Part shown: piece after piece, positions 22,859-28,501 of the stretch
How the letters are laid out: each line of letters begins with the position of its first letter
How positions within the stretch are numbered: position 1 is the stretch's first letter
From: CAZCAC01 sp964496575
GTDB taxonomy: Bacteria > Planctomycetota > UBA1135 > GCA-002686595
Assembly (NCBI GenBank): GCA_964496575.1
Contig: CAZCAC010000112.1
Location: 1-28,501, forward strand
Reading direction: 5' to 3'
DNA: 28,501 bases
The notes under the pieces: model-generated
The model's database searches: none
What the model was told of the DNA's origin: nothing
Seen by the model: the letters and a program-made list of their open reading frames with translations, nothing else
Made by a program: the position numbers and the translations under genes

Positions 22859-23670
22859 CCGCCGCCGGATCGCCCCCGAGCTCTCCCCTCCCGGAGGACC
22901 TCAAGGGCAAGAAACAGATCAAGCCGGGCGAGAAGTTCCGCTTCGGCTGCCACGCGAAGCTTCCCTGCTTCACCGACTGCTGCGCCGACATCAACATCCT
23001 GCTGACGCCGGTCGACGTGCTCGGCCTGGCGCGCAGGCTCGGCATCACGACCGGCGAGTTCCTCGAGCAGTACACGCTCATGCCGATCACCAAGGATCTG
23101 CACTTGCCCGTGGTCATGCTCAAGATGGGCGACGACCCGGAGAAGAAGTGTCAGCTCCTCGACGAGAACGGCTGCGGCGTCTACGAAGATCGCCCGTGGC
23201 CCTGTCGGATGTACCCCGTCGGCATGGCCCTCCCCCCCGCCCGCGCCGGCGTCGAGCCGGAGCCGATCCACTTCCTGATCGAGGATGGCTTCTGCGAGGG
23301 ACACACCGAGAGCCGTGAGTGGACTCTCGAGGAGTGGATCGCGGACCAGGGCCTCGACACCCGCCAGGAGCTCGAGGCGGGGTTCCAGGAGATCGTCTCC
23401 CACCCGTGGTTCATCGGTGGCCGTCAGCTGGACCCGAAGCGCATGCAGATGTTCCACACTGCCTGCTTCGACCTCGACGGCTTCCGCAGCTTTGTCTTCA
23501 ACTCCAGTTTTCTACAGCGCTTCGAGGTCGAGGAGGATGTCGTCACGCAGATCCGCGATGACGACGAGGCCTTGCTTCGGTTCGCTTTCCGCTGGCTTCG
23601 CTTCGCCCTCTTCGCGGAACCCACGATGAAGATGCGTGGGGAACAATCCGGGGCAGGAGAAACTCAATGA
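22855..23670 (+). CDS. YkgJ-family cysteine-cluster protein coupled to qmoA
   Basis: A 271-residue protein of the YkgJ/UPF0153 zinc- or iron-chelating family. The cysteine core is FRFGCHAKLPCFTDCCADIN (Cys32, 38, 42, 43), then CQLLDENGCGVYEDRPWPCR (Cys99, 107, 117) followed by MYPVG. TPVDVLGLARRLGITTGEFL is the usual helical insert. The C-terminal 130 residues are acidic and hydrophilic, extending past the core domain. ATG at 22855 has GGAGG seven bases upstream. Four-base overlaps on both sides couple it to the zinc-ribbon gene and to qmoA. Family members are linked to metal binding but few are characterised; help in Fe-S or flavin assembly of Qmo or Apr is a hypothesis. Confidence 0.86.
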   Translation: MTAAGSPPSSPLPEDLKGKKQIKPGEKFRFGCHAKLPCFTDCCADINILLTPVDVLGLARRLGITTGEFLEQYTLMPITKDLHLPVVMLKMGDDPEKKCQLLDENGCGVYEDRPWPCRMYPVGMALPPARAGVEPEPIHFLIEDGFCEGHTESREWTLEEWIADQGLDTRQELEAGFQEIVSHPWFIGGRQLDPKRMQMFHTACFDLDGFRSFVFNSSFLQRFEVEEDVVTQIRDDDEALLRFAFRWLRFALFAEPTMKMRGEQSGAGETQ

Positions 23671-24923
23671 CTGACTCCACACCGCGACCGCTGCTGGTGA
23701 TCGGCGGCGGTATTGCGGGGCTGACCACGGCACTCGAGGCGGCGGAAGCCGGCCGCGAGGTCGTTCTCGTCGAGCGGGATCCCTTCGTCGGGGGCCGCGT
23801 CCTGCGCAACCACCAGTACTTCCCCAAGATGTGTCCGCCCGCTTGCGGGATGGAGATCAACATCGGACGCCTGAAGCGCAATCCGCGCATCCGCCTCCTG
23901 ACCAGCACCGAAGTCACCTCTGCCACCAAGGAGGGCAACGGCTGGAAGGTGACGGTCACGCGCGCTCCGATGTACGTCAACGACCGCTGCACCGTCTGTG
24001 ACGAGTGCACCCCGGTCTGTCCGGCGAAGATCCCGGACCCGGCGAACCTGGGCGTCGGCGAGGTGGCCGCGATCCGGCTGCCGAACCCCGACGGCGCACC
24101 CAAGCGGTTCTTCATCGAGCGCAGCGCGTGTCCGGATGGTTGCACCAAGTGCGCCGAGGCGTGCAAGTACGACGCGATCGATCTCGCGGCGGTCGCCAAG
24201 GAAGAGACGATCGAGGTCGGCGCCGTCGTGCTGGCCACCGGCTGGCACCCCTACCCGCTCGAGCAACTGACCGAGCTGGGCGGCGGACGCCTCGAGAACG
24301 TGATCGCCAACGTCAATCTGGAGCGGATGGCCGCCCCCGCGGGCCCCACCGCTGGCCGAATCGTCCGTCCCTCCGACGGCGCCGAGCCGAAAAGGATCGC
24401 CTTCGTGCAGTGCGCGGGCTCCCGCGACGTCAACCACCTCTCCTACTGCTCGGCGATCTGCTGCCTCGCTTCGATGAAGCAGGCCGGCTACGTCAAGGAG
24501 CAGCTCCCCGAAGCCGAGGTCGTGATCTACTACATCGATCGCCGCACTCCCGGCCGCAACGAGGAGGTCCTGGTCAAGGCGACCGAGATGGAAGGAGTCG
24601 AGCTGGTCAAGGGCAAGGTCGGCAAGATCGAGGAAGGCGACGGAGGTGCGCTGAAGCTCCGCGTCGAGGACACCGAGTCCGGCAAGCTCATGGAAGCGGA
24701 TGCCGACCTCGTGGTGCTCGCCACCGGCATGGTCTCGTCCCTCGCCGATGGCAACCTCCCCTTCGATATTCAGATGGACAGTGATGGATTCGGCCTCGAC
24801 GACGAGCAGGCCGGAGTCTTCGTGGCTGGCGTCGCACGCCGACCGGAAGACGTCGCCGCGAGTGTTCGCGACGCGACCGGCGCCGCAGCCAAAGCTGCCG
24901 TAGCGGCAGGAAGGAGCGCGTAA
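23667..24923 (+). CDS. qmoA: QmoA, HdrA-like flavoprotein subunit
   Basis: A 418-residue soluble subunit of the quinone-interacting oxidoreductase that delivers electrons to AprBA. It has an N-terminal FAD site (LLVIGGGIAGLTTALEAAEA), the HdrA-like PKMCPPACGMEIN segment and two [4Fe-4S] sites (Cys108, 111, 114, 118; Cys155, 159, 162, 166). AFVQCAGSRDVNHLSYCSAI and a closing VFVAGVARRPEDVAASVRDA follow. The ATG overlaps the YkgJ gene by four bases with GGAG seven bases upstream. Length is normal for QmoA. Confidence 0.95.
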   Translation: MTDSTPRPLLVIGGGIAGLTTALEAAEAGREVVLVERDPFVGGRVLRNHQYFPKMCPPACGMEINIGRLKRNPRIRLLTSTEVTSATKEGNGWKVTVTRAPMYVNDRCTVCDECTPVCPAKIPDPANLGVGEVAAIRLPNPDGAPKRFFIERSACPDGCTKCAEACKYDAIDLAAVAKEETIEVGAVVLATGWHPYPLEQLTELGGGRLENVIANVNLERMAAPAGPTAGRIVRPSDGAEPKRIAFVQCAGSRDVNHLSYCSAICCLASMKQAGYVKEQLPEAEVVIYYIDRRTPGRNEEVLVKATEMEGVELVKGKVGKIEEGDGGALKLRVEDTESGKLMEADADLVVLATGMVSSLADGNLPFDIQMDSDGFGLDDEQAGVFVAGVARRPEDVAASVRDATGAAAKAAVAAGRSA

Positions 24924-24928
24924 CAGCT

Positions 24929-27175
24929 ATGGAACAAGTAGACGTATTCTTCTGCACCGGCTGCGAGATCGGCGCGTCCCTCGACATGGACGCGTTCGAG
25001 GAAGTCTGCGACGACGGTGATGCGAACAGCCTCATCTGTCACGAGTGCCTCTGCTCCCCCGAGGGCGTGGCCAAGATCCAGGAAGCGATCGACGGCGGAA
25101 CCGACGGCCTGGTGATCGCCGCCTGCTCCCAGCGCGAGAAGACCGCGGAGTTCGACTTCGACAGGACCAAGGTCCACGTCGAACGCACCGCGATCCGCGA
25201 GCTGGCCATCTGGCCGCACGAGGCGAACGACGAGGACACCCAGATGCTGGCCGAGGACATGATCCGCATGTCCCTCGCCCGCTTCGAGGCGCTCGCGCTC
25301 CCCGAGAAGCTCGAGGAGGAGATCGCCGGGACGGTCCTGGTCGTCGGTGGCGGCTACGCCGGCCTCACCGCAGCCCTCGCCGCGGCCGGCATGGGTCAAT
25401 CCGTCGAGCTGATCGAGAAGGAGGCCCGCCTGGGCGGCTACCTCGCCGACTGCTCGAACCTGGTGCCCGAGCGTCCCCCCTACGACGAGCTCCAGCCCAA
25501 CGACATCGCCGAGCTCGTCTCGCGCGTCGAATCGCACGCCTCGATCAAGGTCCGCAAGTCGACCACGATCACCAGCATCACCGGTTCGCCGGGTCAGCTC
25601 CAGGTCCAGACCGAGGGCGAAGGCGGTCCCGACGGCTTCACCGTCGGCGCCATCGTCCAGGCGACGGGAGCGAAACCCTACGACGCCGGCAAGCTGGAGG
25701 GCTTCGGCTACACCGAGAACCCCGACGTCATCACCACCACCGAGCTGGAGAAGATGATGTCGAACGGCGGGCTCAAGCGGCCTTCCGACGGCTCCACTCC
25801 GGGCCGGGTCCTCTTCGCCCTTTGCGCGGGTTCCCGCGACGAGGCGCACCTCTCGTACTGCTCGAGCGAGTGCTGCGCGGCCAGCCTCAAGCTGGTCTCC
25901 GCGATCCACAACGATCACCCCGACACCGAGTGCGTGGTGGTCTACAGGGACCTCCGCGCCCCCGGGCAGCTGGAGCACTTCTACGAGTCGGTCCAGTGCC
26001 AGCCCGGCAGTCTCTTCACGCGCGGCGACATCAAGGGCGTCAGCGTGAACGGCGGCGGCCTGAAGGTCGCGGTCGAGAACAGCCTGCTCGGCGACGATCT
26101 CGACATCGAGACCGACCTGGTCGTCCTCGCCACCGGCATGGTTCCCGTCTCCGCCGACGGCGAGGCGATCCGCCAGCTGGTCGACGCCCAGCACCGCGCC
26201 GAGCACGGCGAATCGGACGTGCAGAAGGAAGCGGCCCGCGAGATCGTCGCGGCCAACCTCCAGCACGAGGGCACCGAGATCCTCAACCTGCACTACCGGC
26301 AAGGTCCCGACCTGCCGACGCTGGGCTACGGCTTCCCGGACTCTCACTACATCTGCTTCCCCTACGAGACGCGTCGCACCGGTATCTTTGCCGCCGGCAC
26401 ACTGCGCGCTCCGATGGACTCCGCGCAGGCGGCCGAGGACGGCTGGGGCGCGGCGATGAAGGCGGTGCAGTGCATCACCTCCAACAGCCGCGGCGAGGCG
26501 GTCCACCCGCGCGCCGGCGACATCTCGATCGCGGAGTTCGCGCTGCAGCGCTGCACCCAGTGCAAGCGGTGCACCGAGGAGTGCCCGTTCGGGACCATCA
26601 ACGAGGACGAGAAGGGAACGCCCGAGTACTTCCCCCTGCGCTGCCGCCGCTGCGGCATCTGCCTGGGTGCGTGCCCCGAGCGGATCATCTCCTTCCCCGA
26701 GTACTCGGTGAACGCGGTCGGCAACGCCATCAAGTCGGTGGAGGTCCCCGACGAGGACGAGGAGAAACCGCGGGTCCTGGTCTTCGCGTGCGAGAACGAC
26801 GCACTGCCCGCGATCGAGGAAGCGGCCCGCCGCCGCCTCAAGTGGAACGCCTGGATCCGCATCGTTCCGGTGCGCTGCCTCGGCGCGGTCAACACGGTCT
26901 GGGTCGCCGACTCCCTCTCGACCGGCTTCGACGGCGTGATGCTGATGGGCTGCAAGAAGGGCGACGACTACCAGTGCCACTACATCAAGGGCTCCGAGCT
27001 GGCGCACACCCGGATGGGCAACCAGCAGGACACCCTGAAGCGTCTGGCGCTCGAAGAGGAGCGCTTGCAGGTCCTCGAGGTCGGTCGCGACGACTACGCG
27101 AAGATCCCGGAGATGTTCGAGGAGTTCGCCGAGACGATCGACGACGTCGGCCCCAACCCCTACAAGGGCTTCTGA
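24929..27175 (+). CDS. qmoB: QmoB, HdrA-MvhD-like subunit
   Basis: A 748-residue subunit. It starts with a cysteine-rich domain (VFFCTGCEIG; LICHECLCSPEG). An FAD domain follows (VLVVGGGYAGLTAALAAAGM from about residue 134), then ALCAGSRDEAHLSYCSSECC. Two ferredoxin clusters (CTQCKRCTEECP, CRRCGICLGACP) come next, and an MvhD-like C-terminal domain (VLVFACENDALPAI, VPVRCLGAVNTVW, GCKKGDDYQCHYIKG). In the Qmo complex it partners QmoA and may contact AprBA. It begins five bases after qmoA, with GGAG 12 bases upstream, and ends 11 bases before qmoC. Confidence 0.95.
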   Translation: MEQVDVFFCTGCEIGASLDMDAFEEVCDDGDANSLICHECLCSPEGVAKIQEAIDGGTDGLVIAACSQREKTAEFDFDRTKVHVERTAIRELAIWPHEANDEDTQMLAEDMIRMSLARFEALALPEKLEEEIAGTVLVVGGGYAGLTAALAAAGMGQSVELIEKEARLGGYLADCSNLVPERPPYDELQPNDIAELVSRVESHASIKVRKSTTITSITGSPGQLQVQTEGEGGPDGFTVGAIVQATGAKPYDAGKLEGFGYTENPDVITTTELEKMMSNGGLKRPSDGSTPGRVLFALCAGSRDEAHLSYCSSECCAASLKLVSAIHNDHPDTECVVVYRDLRAPGQLEHFYESVQCQPGSLFTRGDIKGVSVNGGGLKVAVENSLLGDDLDIETDLVVLATGMVPVSADGEAIRQLVDAQHRAEHGESDVQKEAAREIVAANLQHEGTEILNLHYRQGPDLPTLGYGFPDSHYICFPYETRRTGIFAAGTLRAPMDSAQAAEDGWGAAMKAVQCITSNSRGEAVHPRAGDISIAEFALQRCTQCKRCTEECPFGTINEDEKGTPEYFPLRCRRCGICLGACPERIISFPEYSVNAVGNAIKSVEVPDEDEEKPRVLVFACENDALPAIEEAARRRLKWNAWIRIVPVRCLGAVNTVWVADSLSTGFDGVMLMGCKKGDDYQCHYIKGSELAHTRMGNQQDTLKRLALEEERLQVLEVGRDDYAKIPEMFEEFAETIDDVGPNPYKGF

Positions 27176-27186
27176 GGTAGACCAAG

Positions 27187-28377
27187 ATGCCTGCGACTCT
27201 CCAATCCGCGGTTCCCTCTGAGTCGGAAGGGCGAACGGCCTTCCGCCGCGAGCTCTTCGCTCGCGGCGGCGAGACCGCGCCGAAGTGCTACCAGTGCGGT
27301 ACCTGCTCGGCGGTGTGTGACCTCGCGATCGAGGATGCGCCTTTCCCGCGCAAGCAGATGCTCGACGCTCAGTGGGGCCGCGGCGATCAGCTAGCCGCGG
27401 ATCCGGCGATCTGGCTCTGCCACCAGTGCAACGACTGCAGCGTTCGCTGCCCCCGGGACGCGAAGCCGGGGGACGTGATGCAGTCGATCCGAGCGCTGTC
27501 GGTCGAGCGACTCGCGGTGCCCGCGGCGGTCGGCAAGCTGGTGGGGAACGCCAGGACCACCTGGCCGATCCTGATCAGCGTGCCGCTCCTCATCTGGATC
27601 GTGCTGCTGGCGCTGACGAACCCGGGCGGCCTGGGTGTGCCTGCCTACCCCGACGCCGAGCACATCGGAGAGGCGGACGGGCCGGGCTACCACGTGTTCC
27701 TCAACAAGAACCACATCTACGGGGTGATGTTCCCCACGGTGATCCTGGTCTGCCTGGCGCTCTTCGCGAGCGGCAAGCGGTTCTGGAATCTCCTGGGGAC
27801 CGGCACCACGCGGAGCGGTTCATTCTTCTCCCACCTGGTCCCGGTCGTGAAGGAGATCCTCTTCCACAACCGCTTCGGCCAGTGCGAGTCGGCGAAGCCC
27901 CGACGCTGGGCTCACTTCGCCCTGATGTGGGGCTTCATCGGAGCGACGGCCACGACCACGCTGGTCGCGATCGCCCTCTACGTCATCGGGAACGACCTCC
28001 CGCTCGGGCAGGCGCACCCGTTCAAGTTGATCGGCAACTTCTCGGCGTTGCTCCTGCTCTACGGCTGTGGAGCGCTCGCCTGGAACCGCTTGACCGACGC
28101 CAAGAACGCCGGCAACTCGTCGGCCTTCGACCTCTATCTCCTGGGGGTGATCGGTCTGGTCACCGTCTCGGGGGTCCTGATCGAGGTCCTGCGCCTGGTG
28201 CACACCGATACGGAGTCCCTCGGCGGCCTCTTCTACATCGGCTGCTGGCTCTACATCGTGCACATGGCCGCGGTGGTGAGTCTGTTCCTCACCGTTCCGT
28301 ACTCGAAGTTCGCCCACATCCTGTACCGGACGCTGGCGATGGTGCACGAGCGCATGACGGGGCAAGCGACGACCTGA
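27187..28377 (+). CDS. qmoC: QmoC, HdrC-HdrE-like membrane subunit
   Basis: A 396-residue fusion that anchors the complex to the membrane quinone pool. The cytoplasmic N-terminus has two [4Fe-4S] motifs: CYQCGTCSAVC (34-44) and CHQCNDCSVRCP (78-89). About six transmembrane helices follow (for example ILISVPLLIWIVLLAL and IYGVMFPTVILVCLALFA), with histidines in HNRFGQCESAKPRRWAHF and YIVHMAAVVS suited to haem b. GAGG lies nine bases before ATG. Its presence marks the QmoABC form rather than the variant in which HdrBC replaces QmoC. A terminator follows. Confidence 0.95.
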   Translation: MPATLQSAVPSESEGRTAFRRELFARGGETAPKCYQCGTCSAVCDLAIEDAPFPRKQMLDAQWGRGDQLAADPAIWLCHQCNDCSVRCPRDAKPGDVMQSIRALSVERLAVPAAVGKLVGNARTTWPILISVPLLIWIVLLALTNPGGLGVPAYPDAEHIGEADGPGYHVFLNKNHIYGVMFPTVILVCLALFASGKRFWNLLGTGTTRSGSFFSHLVPVVKEILFHNRFGQCESAKPRRWAHFALMWGFIGATATTTLVAIALYVIGNDLPLGQAHPFKLIGNFSALLLLYGCGALAWNRLTDAKNAGNSSAFDLYLLGVIGLVTVSGVLIEVLRLVHTDTESLGGLFYIGCWLYIVHMAAVVSLFLTVPYSKFAHILYRTLAMVHERMTGQATT

Positions 28378-28406
28378 AGGGGTCCAGCACCGTTTGATCG
28401 AGGAGA

Positions 28407-28440
28407 GGCGGGGAGTCCGGTTCCTCGCCTTTCTTCGTTT
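28407..28440 (+). terminator. Rho-independent terminator after qmoC
   Basis: GGCGGGGAG (28407-28415) pairs with TTCCTCGCC (28421-28429), with two G-U pairs, over the loop TCCGG. A T-rich tail TTTCTTCGTTT follows. It starts 29 bases after the qmoC stop and ends the plus-strand operon. Confidence 0.8.
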
Positions 28441-28454
28441 TCGGAATCGACACC

Positions 28455-28501
28455 GAGGTTACAGAGAGCACAGCGGATTCACACGGAGAGCACGGAGTGG
28501 C
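28455..28501. repeat. CTCYGTG-rich dispersed repeat, right copy (reverse orientation)
   Basis: Read on the minus strand this is GCCACTCCGTG, then CTCTCCGTGTGAATCC and GCTGTGCTCTCTGTAACC. It matches the left-end copy in order: GCCACTC, the exact 14-mer CTCCGTGTGAATCC (28475-28488), then a CGCTCTC-like block. It runs off the end of the window, so its full length is unknown. Confidence 0.6.

Noticed and set aside
24770..27007. 745-codon minus-strand frame opposite qmoB
   Set aside because: It lies antisense to QmoB, whose Fe-S and FAD motifs are complete; the antisense translation is compositionally biased.
1..28501. tRNA or rRNA genes, insertion sequences, phage genes
   Set aside because: Neither conserved tRNA/rRNA segments nor transposase, integrase or phage proteins were seen on either strand.

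Overview
The window is a GC-rich stretch of bacterial chromosome holding an almost complete dissimilatory sulfur-metabolism island. Almost every gene can be recognised. It encodes dissimilatory sulfite reductase (DsrAB) with DsrD, the flavoprotein DsrL, the siroheme-amidating enzyme DsrN, the sulfur carrier DsrC, the membrane complex DsrMKJOP, APS reductase (AprBA) and its quinone-linked partner QmoABC, plus siroheme/haem synthesis genes. DsrD with QmoABC points to a sulfate/sulfite reducer (or sulfur disproportionator). DsrL, better known from sulfur oxidisers, gives the locus a mixed signature. GC content, DsrD plus DsrL together, and dispersed CTCYGTG-type repeats at both ends would suit an uncultured lineage such as Acidobacteriota. 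That placement is inference and is not shown by the window.

Layout. From about 17.9 kb down to 0.2 kb on the minus strand: dsrA, dsrB, dsrD, a 270-bp gap with strong hairpins, dsrL, dsrN, a HEAT-like gene, a TPR gene, dsrC, a GC hairpin, an RsbRD-N-domain gene, dsrM-K-J-O-P, a fused siroheme synthase (cysG-like), a CoA-disulfide/persulfide reductase-rhodanese fusion, and hemA. Most junctions are short gaps or overlaps. A 714-bp regulatory region separates dsrA from a divergent LysR-family gene (18.66-19.58 kb, plus strand). After a further 470-bp non-coding stretch the plus strand carries aprB-aprA, a clear terminator, then a zinc-ribbon gene, a YkgJ-type cysteine-cluster gene, qmoA, qmoB and qmoC, closed by a second clear terminator.

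How the parts fit. QmoABC passes electrons between the quinone pool and AprBA, which interconverts APS and sulfite. DsrAB with siroheme (made by the CysG-like enzyme and amidated by DsrN) reduces sulfite onto DsrC, giving a DsrC trisulfide that DsrMKJOP resolves with membrane-derived electrons. DsrL offers a soluble NAD(P)H route to DsrAB, and DsrD is an activator of DsrAB. HemA and the siroheme synthase supply tetrapyrroles for sirohaem and for the haems of DsrM, DsrJ and QmoC. The LysR-type regulator, with a candidate T-N11-A site in the divergent region, is the obvious candidate controller.

Less explained parts: the coupled zinc-ribbon/YkgJ pair between apr and qmo, the HEAT/TPR pair before dsrC, the shrunken C-terminal domain of the siroheme synthase, the hairpin array between dsrD and dsrL, a possibly structured leader of the LysR gene, and related repeats in opposite orientation at the two window ends. 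ATP sulfurylase (sat), dsrEFH and a qmoD-like gene are not in the window.
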